Assembly: GCF_008801925.2 (NCBI RefSeq)
Contig: NZ_CP062803.1
Location: 310,001 to 374,000 of the forward strand
Source of the DNA: Cupriavidus basilensis
Lineage (GTDB): Bacteria > Pseudomonadota > Gammaproteobacteria > Burkholderiales > Burkholderiaceae
DNA length: 64,000 nt
Direction: 5' to 3'
Below, one piece after another: positions 1-9,198 of the stretch; within the stretch, counting starts at the first letter, position 1, and every line of letters begins with the position of its first letter. Made by a program: the position numbers and the translations under genes. The notes under the pieces are model-generated. The model was not told where the DNA came from. It made no database searches and saw only the letters and a program-made list of their open reading frames with translations.

Positions 1-674
1 GCGGCATGCAAGCGCTGGCCTGGAGCCTGATGTACCCGGATCGGCTGCGCCACTGCATCGTGGTGGCCTCCACGCCCAAGCTGTCGGCGCAGAACATCGC
101 CTTCAACGAGGTCGCGCGCAGCGCCATCCTGTCGGACCCCGATTTCCACGGCGGCAACTACTACGCGCATGGCGTCAAGCCCAAGCGCGGCCTGCGCGTG
201 GCGCGCATGATCGGCCATATCACCTACCTGTCCGACGAGGACATGGCGGAGAAATTCGGCCGCGAGCTCAAGACCGATGACATCCGCTTCTCCTTCGATG
301 TCGAGTTCCAGGTGGAGAGCTACCTGCGCTACCAGGGCGACAAGTTCGCCGAGTACTTCGATGCCAACACCTACTTGCTGATCACGCGCGCGCTCGACTA
401 CTTCGATCCGGCGCTGGCCTTCGGCGGCGATCTCACGCGCGCGGTGTCGCAGACGCAGGCCAGTTTCCTGGTGGCCAGCTTCACCACCGACTGGCGCTTC
501 GCGCCCAATCGCAGCCGCGAGCTGGTCAAGGCCCTGCTCGACAACAAGCGCCCGGTCAGCTATGCGGAGATCGATGCGCCGCACGGGCACGATGCCTTCC
601 TGCTGGACGACCCGCGCTACCACAACCTGATGCGCGCCTACTACGAACGCATCGCCGAGGAGATAGGCGCATGA
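1..674 (+). CDS. metX: MetX homoserine O-acyltransferase, C-terminal part (partial)
   Basis: Partial gene whose 5' end lies before the window. It is the C-terminal half of the alpha/beta-hydrolase-fold enzyme that acylates homoserine (acetyl or succinyl) at the entry to methionine synthesis. The frame opens with Gly-Gly-Met-Gln-Ala-Leu-Ala-Trp, the stretch that follows the nucleophile elbow in this family. The catalytic Asp is visible in TTDWRF and the catalytic His in PHGHDAFLL near the C-terminus. The stop overlaps the metW start by 4 bp (ATGA), which fits the conserved metX-metW operon. Whether acetyl- or succinyl-CoA is the donor cannot be read from this part; some betaproteobacterial MetX proteins are succinyltransferases. 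Confidence 0.95.
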   Translation, partial: GMQALAWSLMYPDRLRHCIVVASTPKLSAQNIAFNEVARSAILSDPDFHGGNYYAHGVKPKRGLRVARMIGHITYLSDEDMAEKFGRELKTDDIRFSFDVEFQVESYLRYQGDKFAEYFDANTYLLITRALDYFDPALAFGGDLTRAVSQTQASFLVASFTTDWRFAPNRSRELVKALLDNKRPVSYAEIDAPHGHDAFLLDDPRYHNLMRAYYERIAEEIGA

Positions 675-1282
675 ATGCCGCGGCCAACCCCAATATCCTG
701 GCGCTGCGCCCCGACTTCCGCGCCATCGCGCGCTGGATCGAGCCCAATTCCACCGTGCTCGACCTGGGCTGCGGCGACGGCAGCCTGCTGCGCGTGCTGC
801 AGGACGAGCTCGACGTGCAGGCCTACGGCATCGAGATCCAGGACGAAGGCGTGCTGGCATGCGTGCAGAAGGGTGTGCACGTGATCCAGCAGAACCTGGA
901 AGGCGGCCTGGCGCTGTTCGAGGACAAGAGCTTCGATACGGTGATCTTGTCGCAGACGCTGCAGACCATCCACAACACCGCGCAGGTCCTGCGCGAGACG
1001 CTGCGGGTGGGGCGCGAATGCATCGTGTCCTTTCCCAACTTTGGCTACTGGCCGCACCGGCTGTCGGTGTTCCGAGGGCGCATGCCGGTGTCTGAGGCGC
1101 TGCCATACCAGTGGTACAACACGCCGAACGTACGGGTGCTGACCATCAGCGACTTTGAATCGCTGGCGTCCAAGGTCGGCCTGCGCATCCTTGACCGCGT
1201 GGTGATGCACGAGGGCGTGACGGTCAACTGGGGCTCGAACTGGCGCGGCAGCCTGGCGGTGTACCGGGTTTGCGCCACGTGA
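671..1282 (+). CDS. metW: MetW, methionine biosynthesis methyltransferase-fold protein
   Basis: 203-aa protein of the MetW family, a class I SAM-methyltransferase fold encoded next to metX. Motif I is [12 protein letters not shown] at about residues 29-40, and the acidic end of beta-2 is YGIEIQDE. The family partners with MetX, and its activity is thought to support homoserine acylation rather than to be a defined methyl transfer. The start overlaps the metX stop (ATGA at 671-674), implying translational coupling. It faces the LysR gene convergently across about 40 bp. Confidence 0.94.
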   Translation: MNAAANPNILALRPDFRAIARWIEPNSTVLDLGCGDGSLLRVLQDELDVQAYGIEIQDEGVLACVQKGVHVIQQNLEGGLALFEDKSFDTVILSQTLQTIHNTAQVLRETLRVGRECIVSFPNFGYWPHRLSVFRGRMPVSEALPYQWYNTPNVRVLTISDFESLASKVGLRILDRVVMHEGVTVNWGSNWRGSLAVYRVCAT

Positions 1283-1321
1283 ACCGGCGAGGGCGGGGGC
1301 TGCGCTTGGCGGTCCGCCGCG

Positions 1322-2239
1322 CTAGCCGCTGGTCTCCAGCGCGGCCTGCGCCACCAGGTAGTCGATAAAGGCGCGCACCTTGGGGGCCAGGTGGCGGGTT
1401 GGCGTGTAGACCGCGAAGGCCGTGCCCACGTAGGGTTCGAGGATTTCCCAGTCGTCCAGCACCGGCACCAGGCTGCCCGACGCCAGCGCCGCGGCGGCCG
1501 AGAAGTCCGGCACCAGCCCGATGCCCCCGCCGGCCTGCGCCATGGCGACAATGGCCGCGCTGTTGTTGAGCGTGACCTTTGGCGGGATGCGCAGTGCCAC
1601 GGTCTGCCCGTCGCGCCTGCGCCGCAGGCTCCAGCGCTCGCCAAAGGCGCCATAGCCCAGGTAGAGGCAGCGATGCCCGGCTAACGCCGCCGGCTCGGCT
1701 GGCGTGCCATGCCGCGCCAGCCAGCCGGGTGCCGCCACCAGCCGGTAACGTACCGCGCGGATTGGCCGCGCTGCCAGCCCCGGCGCCAGTTCGCGCGCAA
1801 TGCGGATGGCTACGTCCACGCCTTCTTCCACCAGGTCCACCAGGCGGTCCGCCAGCGTCAATTGCAGGTCCAGCGCGGGAAAGCGGTCCAGCAGGGCCGG
1901 CAGCCGTGGCGCCAGCCAGGCCTGCCCGAACACCACCGGTGCGCTGACCCGCAGCAGGCCGTGCGGTGCGCCGCCGTGGTCGCTGGCCAGCGTGCTGACT
2001 TCCTGCGCCGCGGCCACCATCCGGGCGCACGCGGCGTGCACTGCCTGTCCGAGCTCAGTCAGGGTGAAGGCGCGCGTGGTCCGTTGCAGCAGGCTGCCGC
2101 CGATGGCCGCTTCCAGCCGCGTCACATGGCGGCTGACGGCGGAGGGCGTCATGCCCAGCTCGCGGGCGGCGGCGGAGAAACTGCCGCATTCCACCACCCG
2201 GGCGAATACGGCCATGGCGTTGAGTTGCGCGACCGGCAT
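1322..2239 (-). CDS. LysR-family transcriptional regulator
   Basis: 305-aa LysR-type regulator of the usual size. The N-terminal winged HTH covers about residues 1-60 (FARVVECGSFSAAARELGMT, then SAVSRHVTRLEA), followed by an effector domain with family landmarks such as LRVSAPVVFG and HRCLYLGYG. The start at 2239 was chosen because the HTH begins a few residues later; the open frame runs 420 bp further upstream, but that part does not resemble the family. It is divergent from the EamA transporter gene, with a palindrome between them, so it most likely controls that exporter. The effector is unknown. Confidence 0.9.
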   Translation of the reverse strand: MPVAQLNAMAVFARVVECGSFSAAARELGMTPSAVSRHVTRLEAAIGGSLLQRTTRAFTLTELGQAVHAACARMVAAAQEVSTLASDHGGAPHGLLRVSAPVVFGQAWLAPRLPALLDRFPALDLQLTLADRLVDLVEEGVDVAIRIARELAPGLAARPIRAVRYRLVAAPGWLARHGTPAEPAALAGHRCLYLGYGAFGERWSLRRRRDGQTVALRIPPKVTLNNSAAIVAMAQAGGGIGLVPDFSAAAALASGSLVPVLDDWEILEPYVGTAFAVYTPTRHLAPKVRAFIDYLVAQAALETSG

Positions 2240-2256
2240 GGGCTGGCTCTCATATT

Positions 2257-2266
2257 TGTGATCACA
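2257..2266. promoter_or_regulatory. Candidate LysR operator (TGTGATCACA palindrome)
   Basis: A perfect 10-bp palindrome TGTGATCACA lies 18 bp upstream of the LysR start, inside the 121-bp divergent region and next to an A/T-rich tract (AAATAATAAT). LysR regulators usually bind short dyads of the T-N11-A type between divergent promoters. A possible -35 for the transporter (TTGACC) lies at 2299-2304. The assignment is by position and symmetry only. Confidence 0.4.
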
Positions 2267-2360
2267 GATCAAATAATAATTGCTTGCAGGATGGATTGTT
2301 GACCTGAATGCACGGTGGAACAATGACGTCCAAGCGTACGAAGCTCCGTAGGAGACATCC

Positions 2361-3305
2361 ATGAATATCGATCGATCTGGCGCCGCCGTGGCTTCCCCGG
2401 CCGCCACCCCGGCCCCCCAGGCCACGGAACCCGCACGGCGTGGCGGTGCCTGGCGCATGGTGGCCGCCATGGCCCTGTCGGGCACCATCGGCTGGTTCGT
2501 GGTGACCAGCGGGCAGTCGCCGCTGGACGTGGTGTTTTTCCGCTGCATTTTCGGCGGCGCCGCGTTGCTGGGCACGCTCGCCCTGCGGCGCGGCTGGCAG
2601 CCCATGCGCGCCCGCGACTGGCGCTGGCTGGCGCTGGGCGGGGTCACGCTGATCCTCAACTGGCTGGCCTTGTTCTCTGCCTATTCGTACAGCGGCATTT
2701 CGGTGTCCACGGTCGTTTATCACACCCAGCCCTTCTTCCTGCTGCTGCTGGCGGCGCTGTTCCAGCGCGAGGCCATCGCGCCCGGGCGGCTTGCGTGGCT
2801 GGTGCTGGCCTTTGGCGGCGTGGTGCTGATCACAGGGCTGGAGCACGGCGGTGCCACCGGCGGCATGCTGGCCGGGGTCGGGCTGGCAATGCTGGCGGCC
2901 TTGCTGTATGCCATCACCACCATGGCCACGCGCCGCCTCAAGGGGATTGCGGCGGGGCAGATCGCGGGCCTGCAGATGGCGATGGGGGTGGTCATGCTGT
3001 TCCCCCTGGCGCATCCGGCGGTCGAGACGTTCGGCGGGCGGACCTGGGGGGCATTGCTGGCGCTGGGCCTTGTCCATACCGGCGTGATGTACACGCTGCT
3101 GTATGGCGCCTTCCAGCGCCTCAACGTGCTATCGATCGCCACGCTCTCGTTTGTCTATCCGCTGGTGGCCATCGTGATTGATGTGCTGGTGTTCGGGGTG
3201 GTGCTCACGCCACTGCAGCTCGCTGGCATGGCGCTGATCCTGTTGGCGGTGATCGGCAACCAGCTTGGCTGGAATCCGCTGCGGCGGGCGCGGGCGGGGG
3301 GCTGA
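2361..3305 (+). CDS. EamA/DMT-superfamily transporter
   Basis: 314-aa integral membrane protein with about ten hydrophobic segments arranged as two EamA repeats (about residues 30-160 and 170-305). This is the layout of drug/metabolite exporters such as RhaT- and YdcZ-type permeases. The start has a good Shine-Dalgarno (TAGGAG about 7 nt upstream). A Pro/Ala-rich cytoplasmic leader of about 30 residues precedes the first helix. It is divergent from the LysR gene, which is the likely regulator. The substrate cannot be read from the sequence. Confidence 0.9.
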   Translation: MNIDRSGAAVASPAATPAPQATEPARRGGAWRMVAAMALSGTIGWFVVTSGQSPLDVVFFRCIFGGAALLGTLALRRGWQPMRARDWRWLALGGVTLILNWLALFSAYSYSGISVSTVVYHTQPFFLLLLAALFQREAIAPGRLAWLVLAFGGVVLITGLEHGGATGGMLAGVGLAMLAALLYAITTMATRRLKGIAAGQIAGLQMAMGVVMLFPLAHPAVETFGGRTWGALLALGLVHTGVMYTLLYGAFQRLNVLSIATLSFVYPLVAIVIDVLVFGVVLTPLQLAGMALILLAVIGNQLGWNPLRRARAGG

Positions 3306-3404
3306 CCCTGCGGCGGATTGGAGGGTGCGCCCGACGGAGGCGGTGCCAGCGCCCGTCCGCCGTTTGCAGTATTATCGAACGATCGTACTTTTTTGGTCCA
3401 CGAC

Positions 3405-4235
3405 ATGTCCGCCACGCCAGCCAGCCAGACCGTCCATTCCTTCGACCACGCGATCGCGCTGGAGCCGGCGGGGGGTAATCTCTTCCACGGCCGCACCACG
3501 CCGGCCTACTGGAACATGATCGGCCCCTTCGGTGGCATCACGGCGGCCACCTTGCTGCAAGCCGTGCTGCAGCATCCCGAGCGGCTGGGCGATCCGTCCG
3601 CGCTGACCGTCAACTTTGCCGGACCGATCGTCGAAGGGCCGTTCGTGATCGAAGCGCGTCCGGTGCGCACCAACCGCAACACCCAGCACTGGACCATCGA
3701 GCTGCGCCAGGGCGATGAAGTGGCCACCACGGCCACCGCCTTCTTCGCCGTGCGCCGCGAGACCTGGAGTTGCGGCGAGGCCGTGTTCCCGCAGGTGCCG
3801 CCGGCAAGCGATGTCGCCCCGATGGCCGGTTTTGCCCCGGTGCGCTGGCTGGATGCGTATGAGTTGCGGCCGGTGCGCGGCGCCAAGCCGAATGTCGAGG
3901 CCGGCACCGAGAACCCGGACAGCTTGACCCAGTTCTGGCTGCGCGACGCGCCGGCGCGTACGCCGGACTTCGCCGCGATGGCGGCATGGTGCGACACCTT
4001 CTACCCGCGGATCTTCCTCAAGCGCGCCGGCTTCGTGCCGGCCGGCACGGTGTCGCTGACCACGTATTTCCATGCCGACGCCCCGACCCTGGCCGCGCTG
4101 GGCGACAGCCACGTGCTGGGCAGCGCCCAGGCGCAGGTGTTCCGCCAGGGCTTCTTCGACCAGAGCGCGCAGATCTGGAGCCCGCAGGGAGAACTGCTCG
4201 CGACCTCGCACCAGATCGTCTATTACAAGCAGTAA
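3405..4235 (+). CDS. TesB-like acyl-CoA thioesterase (double hot-dog)
   Basis: 276-aa protein resembling the TesB-like thioesterase family (two hot-dog repeats in one chain). The first repeat shows YWNMIGPFGGITAATLLQAV and VNFAGPIVEGPF; the second shows VSLTTYFHAD and a C-terminal TSHQIVYYKQ. The start ATG at 3405 fits family length better than the upstream in-frame start at 3318. A short symmetrical stretch ATCGAACGAT lies about 30 bp upstream, close to a T-run, and might be an operator. Members hydrolyse acyl-CoA thioesters; the chain length preferred here is unknown. It is convergent with ampG. Confidence 0.8.
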   Translation: MSATPASQTVHSFDHAIALEPAGGNLFHGRTTPAYWNMIGPFGGITAATLLQAVLQHPERLGDPSALTVNFAGPIVEGPFVIEARPVRTNRNTQHWTIELRQGDEVATTATAFFAVRRETWSCGEAVFPQVPPASDVAPMAGFAPVRWLDAYELRPVRGAKPNVEAGTENPDSLTQFWLRDAPARTPDFAAMAAWCDTFYPRIFLKRAGFVPAGTVSLTTYFHADAPTLAALGDSHVLGSAQAQVFRQGFFDQSAQIWSPQGELLATSHQIVYYKQ

Positions 4236-4294
4236 GAGGCCATTTTGAAACAGCCTCCGAGCGAGTCAGCGTTCGCGCTGCTGGGTGCCGGGGG

Positions 4295-5551
4295 CTAGGC
4301 CGCAGCGCGGGCCCGGGCTTCATAGCGATGCACGGTGTTGCGCATCGCCCAAAGCAGCACTACGCCGGGCACCGCCACCACCACGGTGCTCAGGTAAAAG
4401 GCCGACCAGCCGAAGGCCTCCACCAGGTAGCCAGAGCTGGGGCCAACATAGACGCGCCCGACCGAGGCCAGCGCCGAGAGCAGCGCGTACTGGGTGGCCG
4501 AGAACGAGCGGTTGCACAGTGTCATCAGCAGCGCCACGAAGGCCGCCGTGCCCATGCCGCCACAGAGGTTCTCCACCGCGATGGTGGCGCCCATGGTCCA
4601 CAGGTGCGGCGGCGTCACCGCCAGGATCCAGTAGCCGAGGTTGGACACCCCCTGCAAGATGCCGAACAGCATCAGTGAGCGGTACAGGCCCAGGCGCACC
4701 ATCAGCGTGCCGCCGAACAGCGCGCCCACAATGGTGGCGGCCAGTCCTAGCGTCTTGTTGACCAGGCCGACTTCGCCGGCCGAAAAGCCCACGCCGCGGA
4801 TCAGGAAGGTGGTGGACAGGCTGCCGGCAAACGCATCGCCCAGCTTGTAGAGCACGATCAGCAGCAGCAGCCACCAGGCGCCCGGGCGCGAGAAGAAGTC
4901 GCGCAGCGGGCCCAGGATGGCTTCCTCCATGGAGCGCGGCGTGCGCGCAGGCGATTCCGCCTCGGGCGCCCACAGCAGGCTGACGATGCCGATGCCCATC
5001 AATCCCGCCATCAGCAGGTACATCTGCTGCCAGCCCAGCACGCGGTCGGCCAGCCACAGTGCCAGTCCGCCCGACACCAGCATCGCCAGCCGGTAGCCCA
5101 GCACCTTGACCGCCGCTCCCACGCCACGCTCCGGCGCGCGCAGCACGTCGGTGCTGTAGGCGTCGAACACGATGTCCTGCGAGGCAGACAGGAAGGCCAC
5201 CAGCGTGGCCAGCGCCGCCAGTGTCCATAGCGCCTCGTGCGGCGGGCAGAAGGCCATGCCCGCGATGCCCAGCACCAGCCCGATCTGGGTCACCAGCAGC
5301 CAGCCGCGGCGCCGGCCCAGCAGCGGCGGTGTATAGCGGTCCATCAGCGGGGCCCACAGGAACTTGAAGATATAGGCCTGGCCCACCAGCGAGAAAAAGC
5401 CGATGGTCTTGATATCCAGCCCTTCCACCGTCATCCAGGCCTGCAATGTGCCGGAGGTGAGTGCCAGCGGCAGCCCGGAAGCGAAGCCCAGTGTGAGCAT
5501 GGCACCGATGCGGCGATTGCGGAAAATGTCGAGATAGGCTTGAAAGGTCAT
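4295..5551 (-). CDS. ampG: AmpG-like muropeptide permease (MFS)
   Basis: 418-aa major facilitator protein of the AmpG family, the inner-membrane importer of GlcNAc-anhydroMurNAc peptides for cell-wall recycling. Family landmarks include LGFASGLPLALTSGTLQAWM near the N-terminus, FKFLWAPLMDRY at about residues 62-73 and SASQDIVFDAYSTD. About 12 hydrophobic segments are present. In species with AmpR/AmpC, AmpG supplies the inducer of beta-lactamase; no such genes are in this window. It is divergent from the M48 protease gene. Confidence 0.93.
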   Translation of the reverse strand: MTFQAYLDIFRNRRIGAMLTLGFASGLPLALTSGTLQAWMTVEGLDIKTIGFFSLVGQAYIFKFLWAPLMDRYTPPLLGRRRGWLLVTQIGLVLGIAGMAFCPPHEALWTLAALATLVAFLSASQDIVFDAYSTDVLRAPERGVGAAVKVLGYRLAMLVSGGLALWLADRVLGWQQMYLLMAGLMGIGIVSLLWAPEAESPARTPRSMEEAILGPLRDFFSRPGAWWLLLLIVLYKLGDAFAGSLSTTFLIRGVGFSAGEVGLVNKTLGLAATIVGALFGGTLMVRLGLYRSLMLFGILQGVSNLGYWILAVTPPHLWTMGATIAVENLCGGMGTAAFVALLMTLCNRSFSATQYALLSALASVGRVYVGPSSGYLVEAFGWSAFYLSTVVVAVPGVVLLWAMRNTVHRYEARARAAA

Positions 5552-5737
5552 GAATCAGGATGGCAAGCGGGGCAATCGGAGCAAATCGGGGCAATCAGGC
5601 TGGGCAAGGCGCCGTGTATTATTGCATTACCGTCAGCGCCGCCCCGACGCGTGGGACGCGCCGGGCCCGGACCGTGTCCTGGCCGCATCAAACCTTGCTC
5701 ACCCTGCTTGCCGAAAACCGCATCCAAGGAATCGTCC

Positions 5738-6736
5738 ATGTCCGATCGCCAGCGTTGTCAGTACCGCCACCGGCGGGCCGGATTTGCGTTGCCACGTCGA
5801 CTGGCCGCGCTGGCGCTGGCGGCCAGCGCCGCGTTGAGCATGAGCGCGGTCCAGGCCCAGGGCCAGGCCCAGCCGCAGGACGCTGAAGATGGCATCCGCG
5901 TGCAACGCGGCGGCGCGTCCATCCGCCAGATCGTGCCGGTCGAGGTCATCGAGCAGCAGGCCTCGCAGGAGTACGAGCAACTCAAGGAAGAGGCGCAGGC
6001 CAAGAAGACCCTGGTCGGCGACAATAACCCGCAACTGGTGCGCCTGCGCGCCATCGCCAAGCGCATCCTGCCGCAGACCCCGCGCTGGAACGAGCGCGCG
6101 AAGCAATGGAAGTGGGAAGTCAACCTGATCAACTCCAGGCAGGTCAATGCGTTCTGCATGCCCGGCGGCAAGATCGCCTTCTACTCCGGCCTGCTCGACC
6201 AGCTCAAGCTGACCGATGACGAAGTCGCCATGGTGATGGGGCACGAAATCGCCCATGCGCTGCAGGAGCATGCGCGCGAGCGGGCGGCCAAGTCCGAGAT
6301 CACCAACCTGGGCGCCAACGTGATCTCGCAACTGTTCGGCTTCGGCAACCTCGGCAATATGGCCCTGGGCACCGGGGCGCAGTTGCTCACGCTGCGGTTT
6401 TCGCGCTCGGACGAGACCGAGGCCGACCTGGTCGGCATGGACATCGCCGCGCGTGCCGGCTACGACCCGCGCGCCGCCGTGTCGCTATGGCAAAAGATGG
6501 GCGCGGTCTCGCAATCGTCGGCGCAGTCGGGCTCGGAGTTCCTCTCCACCCATCCATCGGGCCGCACCCGCATCGCCGAGCTGGAGAAGCACCTGCCCGA
6601 GGTGTTGCCGCTCTACGCGCGCGCGATCGATTCCAGCGTTAGCAAGCTGCCGCCCTATCGGGCCAATATGGCCAACCTGAGCGGCGCGCCGGTCGACAGC
6701 GGCGACGACGACCGGCAAAAGCCACTAAAAAAGTAA
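5738..6736 (+). CDS. M48-family periplasmic metalloprotease
   Basis: 332-aa zinc metallopeptidase. An Arg-rich N-terminus is followed by a hydrophobic segment and a VQAQ-type signal-peptidase site at about residue 36. The zinc motif is HEIAH at about residues 168-172, with the third ligand region EADLVGMDIAARAGYDP downstream. The C-terminal FLSTHPSGRTRIAELEKHLP is typical of the Oma1/HtpX-related, LoiP/YcaL-like periplasmic group. Such enzymes act in envelope quality control. The start has AAGGA upstream; the in-frame extension to 5237 runs antisense through ampG and is ignored. Exact substrates are unknown. Confidence 0.9.
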   Translation: MSDRQRCQYRHRRAGFALPRRLAALALAASAALSMSAVQAQGQAQPQDAEDGIRVQRGGASIRQIVPVEVIEQQASQEYEQLKEEAQAKKTLVGDNNPQLVRLRAIAKRILPQTPRWNERAKQWKWEVNLINSRQVNAFCMPGGKIAFYSGLLDQLKLTDDEVAMVMGHEIAHALQEHARERAAKSEITNLGANVISQLFGFGNLGNMALGTGAQLLTLRFSRSDETEADLVGMDIAARAGYDPRAAVSLWQKMGAVSQSSAQSGSEFLSTHPSGRTRIAELEKHLPEVLPLYARAIDSSVSKLPPYRANMANLSGAPVDSGDDDRQKPLKK

Positions 6737-6811
6737 AGACACCCGAGAGGCTCTCTTTATGGCAGATCCTGTACGATCAGTACATCGAACAGGGGCAATG
6801 AGGAGAGGACC

Positions 6812-7285
6812 ATGAAGCGTTGGGTGCGATTCAGTCTGATGGCCGGCGCGTTGCTGGCGGGCGGCAGTGCGCAGGCGGCCGACCAACTGCTGAGCATGCC
6901 GATCGACAAGGCGCTGGCCACACCGGGGGCCAAGGAGCGCGTGGACCCGTCGATCAGGCTGCTGTTCGGTTTCAACAAGCTGCCGGGCGCGCAGGACGGC
7001 CAGTCTTTCAAGACCGTCAAGCGCATGCGCCGGCCTATCGACAACAGCAGCTCCACCGGCGGACCGCCGCCGCCGCCCGACGACGCGTTGTGCGCCACCC
7101 TCTTCGTGCAGGCGGTGCAGGAGTTGCAGCAGCGCGCGACCAAGGAAGGCGGCAGCGCCGTGGTCAATATCCGCAGCAACTGGAAGGACGACGAGACCGC
7201 CAGCGACAGCACCTACGTCTGCGCCAAGGGCAGCGCCTACCTTGGCGTTGCGCTCAAGGGCGTCGTGGTCAAGGCCGGGATCTGA
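6812..7285 (+). CDS. Small exported protein, weakly YbjQ-like
   Basis: 157-aa protein with a clear signal peptide (MKRWVRF, hydrophobic core, cleavage after AQA at about residue 22). The second half has the pattern AVQELQQRATKEGGSAVVNIRS, then Tyr-Val-Cys and LGVALKGVVV. This recalls the small YbjQ-type domain, in which an 'A...GANAVV' segment precedes a C-terminal strand. Two Cys residues (in LCATLF and YVCAKG) could form a disulfide. A Pro-rich linker (GGPPPPPDD) sits mid-protein. I do not recognise a function; similar proteins are often misnamed excinuclease subunits. A strong terminator follows. Confidence 0.72.
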   Translation: MKRWVRFSLMAGALLAGGSAQAADQLLSMPIDKALATPGAKERVDPSIRLLFGFNKLPGAQDGQSFKTVKRMRRPIDNSSSTGGPPPPPDDALCATLFVQAVQELQQRATKEGGSAVVNIRSNWKDDETASDSTYVCAKGSAYLGVALKGVVVKAGI

Positions 7286-7306
7286 CCGAAGGGATTTCCC
7301 GGGGCG

Positions 7307-7342
7307 AAAAAAAGCCGGCGATGGTTTCGCCGGCTTTTTTTC
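7307..7342. terminator. Bidirectional rho-independent terminator
   Basis: Stem GCCGGCGA/TCGCCGGC (7314-7321 with 7327-7334), preceded by seven A's and followed by seven T's, so it works as an intrinsic terminator on both strands. It sits between the convergent small exported protein gene and argC. Confidence 0.9.
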
Positions 7343-7380
7343 ATTCGCGGCTGGTGCCGCCGTATCAGCGCGTAAGCGTG

Positions 7381-8328
7381 TCAGGCGCTCAGGCCAGTCG
7401 CCTCGTCCGCGCCGACATGCACGTTCATGCATTGCACCGCGGCGCCGGCAGCGCCCTTGCCCAGGTTGTCCAGGCGCGCCATCAGCACGATGCGCTCGGC
7501 CGAGCCGAACACGAACAGGTCCACGCGGTTGGTGTCGTTGCTGGCCTGCACGTCGAAGAAGCCGCCGTCCAGGTTGGCTTCGTCGCCCACCGGCATCACG
7601 CGCACGAACTGCTCGCCTTCATAGTGCTTGCGGTACAGATCGGCGATCTGTTCCGGCGTGACCTTGCGCGCCAGGCGATCCGGGTACACCGGCACCGTCA
7701 CGGCCAGGCCCTTGAGGAAGTTGCCGACGATGGGGTTGAAGATCGGCGCCTGCGCCAGGCCGGCCTGCACGCGCATCTCGGGCAGGTGCTTGTGCGCGAG
7801 GCCGAGCGAGTAGGGGCGCGGGCTGTCCAGCTTTGGGTTACCGCCGGCTTCGAACTCGGCAATCATCTGCTTGCCGCCGCCGCTGTAGCCGGTCAGCGAG
7901 AACGCCGAGATCGGGTAGTCGGCCTGCATCACGCCGGCTTCCACCAGCGGGCGCACCGCCATCAGGAAGGCGCTGGCGTGGCAGCCCGGCACGGCGATGC
8001 GCTTGCTGGCGCGGATCTTCTCGCGCTGGCCGCGCGTGAGTTCCGGCAGGCCGTAGGCCCAGCTGTCGGTGGTGCGGAACGCCGTGCTGGCGTCGATCAC
8101 GCAGGTATTGGGGTTGGTCACCAGCGCCACGGCCTCGCGGGAGGCAACGTCGGGCAGGCACAGGAAAGCGACGTCGGCAGCATTCAGAAAGCGTGCTCGT
8201 TCGGCCGGATCCTTGCGCTTGTCGTCGGCGATACGCAGCAGCTCCACGTCGGAACGGCCGGAGAGATAGTCGAGCAACCGGAGACCGGTGGTGCCTTCCT
8301 GACCATCTACGAACACTTTGAAAACCAT
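7381..8328 (-). CDS. argC: N-acetyl-gamma-glutamyl-phosphate reductase, type 2
   Basis: 315-aa enzyme of arginine synthesis that reduces N-acetylglutamyl phosphate to the semialdehyde with NADPH. The N-terminus [19 protein letters not shown] is the nucleotide-binding motif of the shorter type 2 ArgC. The catalytic Cys is in [10 protein letters not shown] at about residue 118. The start at 8328 (MVFKVF) was preferred to one 33 bp upstream because the Rossmann strand begins immediately after it. It is divergent from mqsRA and convergent with the preceding gene across the bidirectional terminator. It is not linked to other arg genes here. Confidence 0.95.
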   Translation of the reverse strand: MVFKVFVDGQEGTTGLRLLDYLSGRSDVELLRIADDKRKDPAERARFLNAADVAFLCLPDVASREAVALVTNPNTCVIDASTAFRTTDSWAYGLPELTRGQREKIRASKRIAVPGCHASAFLMAVRPLVEAGVMQADYPISAFSLTGYSGGGKQMIAEFEAGGNPKLDSPRPYSLGLAHKHLPEMRVQAGLAQAPIFNPIVGNFLKGLAVTVPVYPDRLARKVTPEQIADLYRKHYEGEQFVRVMPVGDEANLDGGFFDVQASNDTNRVDLFVFGSAERIVLMARLDNLGKGAAGAAVQCMNVHVGADEATGLSA

Positions 8329-8453
8329 GGCGGACTCACTCGGAAATACGAAGGGTCCCATGCCGGAATCGGATGGGAAGCAGCATTGTAACTAGGTTGG
8401 GGGACGTCGCAGGGCGCATGCCGCGGCGCATCGCAAATTCCCTTGTTAGTTGT

Positions 8454-8466
8454 AACCTAGTAGGTT
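8454..8466. promoter_or_regulatory. MqsA operator, AACCT-AGT-AGGTT
   Basis: A perfect 5-3-5 dyad, AACCT spaced by AGT from AGGTT, ends 7 bp before the mqsR start. It matches the AACCT-N(2-4)-AGGTT site known for E. coli MqsA. A degenerate second copy (AACTAGGTT) lies at 8390-8398, about 64 bp upstream. It predicts autorepression of the operon by MqsA. Confidence 0.82.
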
Positions 8467-8473
8467 AAATTCG

Positions 8474-8776
8474 ATGGAGAAACATACGCCTCACTGCAGG
8501 CTCTCGGTGATCAGGACCTTGGCCATCGAAGGGCGGGTTTGCCTGACCAGCTCCGCTGCCGTGCACAGTCGCAAGCTCGGATTCGACAGTGCCGACGTGA
8601 TCGCCGTCATTGCTTCGCCGACGTCGGCAGACTTTTACAAGAGCATGACGACCTACGCGGATCACAAGGTATGGCAGGACGTTTACCGGCCGATTACCGC
8701 CGCCGGCGCACTGTATCTGAAACTGACGGTCACCGATGCGGTGCTGGTCGTGTCATTCAAGGAGCTGGAACCATGA
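8474..8776 (+). CDS. mqsR: MqsR toxin, mRNA interferase
   Basis: 100-aa RelE-fold toxin that cleaves mRNA, with GCU preference in E. coli. The residues important in E. coli MqsR are all at the same positions: Lys56 (FYKSMT), Gln68 (WQDVY), Tyr81 (LYLKL) and Lys96 (SFKEL). The toxin seems catalytically intact. The gene order is toxin first, which is unusual for type II systems but characteristic of mqsRA. Its stop overlaps the mqsA start by 4 bp (ATGA), so the two are translationally coupled. The operator abuts the start. Confidence 0.93.
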   Translation: MEKHTPHCRLSVIRTLAIEGRVCLTSSAAVHSRKLGFDSADVIAVIASPTSADFYKSMTTYADHKVWQDVYRPITAAGALYLKLTVTDAVLVVSFKELEP

Positions 8777-9174
8777 AATGTCCAGAATGCGGGGGTGCGG
8801 AACTGGTGCAGGACACGCGCGACGTGCCTTATACGTACAAGGGCGAAACTGTCATCATTTCCGCGGTCTCGGGCGGCTTTTGTCCGGCGTGCGGGGAAAT
8901 CGTGCTGGATCCGAATCAAGCGGACCGGTACGGCGAAGCGGCGGTGGCTTTCCAAAAGCAGGTCAATGCCGCCATCGTCGATCCCGCCTTCATCGTGGCC
9001 GTGCGCAAGAAGCTGAGCCTGGACCAGCGCGAGGCCGCCGAGATATTCGGCGGCGGCGTCAATGCCTTCTCGCGCTACGAAACCGGCAAGACCAAGCCGC
9101 CGCTGGCGCTGGTCAAGCTGCTCAAGGTGCTGGAGCGGCACCCGGAGCTGCTTGATGAGGTGCGCTCAGCGTAG
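8773..9174 (+). CDS. mqsA: MqsA antitoxin, zinc-binding HTH protein
   Basis: 133-aa antitoxin. The N-terminal zinc domain has Cys3, Cys6, Cys37 and Cys40 (CPECGG and CPACGE), the same positions as E. coli MqsA. The C-terminal HTH-XRE domain covers about residues 70-130. The operator-contacting Asn97 and Arg101 are conserved in VNAFSRYETGKTKPP. It neutralises MqsR and represses the operon through the AACCT-AGT-AGGTT site upstream. The gene ends convergent to xth, 24 bp away. Confidence 0.94.
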   Translation: MKCPECGGAELVQDTRDVPYTYKGETVIISAVSGGFCPACGEIVLDPNQADRYGEAAVAFQKQVNAAIVDPAFIVAVRKKLSLDQREAAEIFGGGVNAFSRYETGKTKPPLALVKLLKVLERHPELLDEVRSA

Positions 9175-9198
9175 CCGGTGCGCCCTCGGCCATACCCC

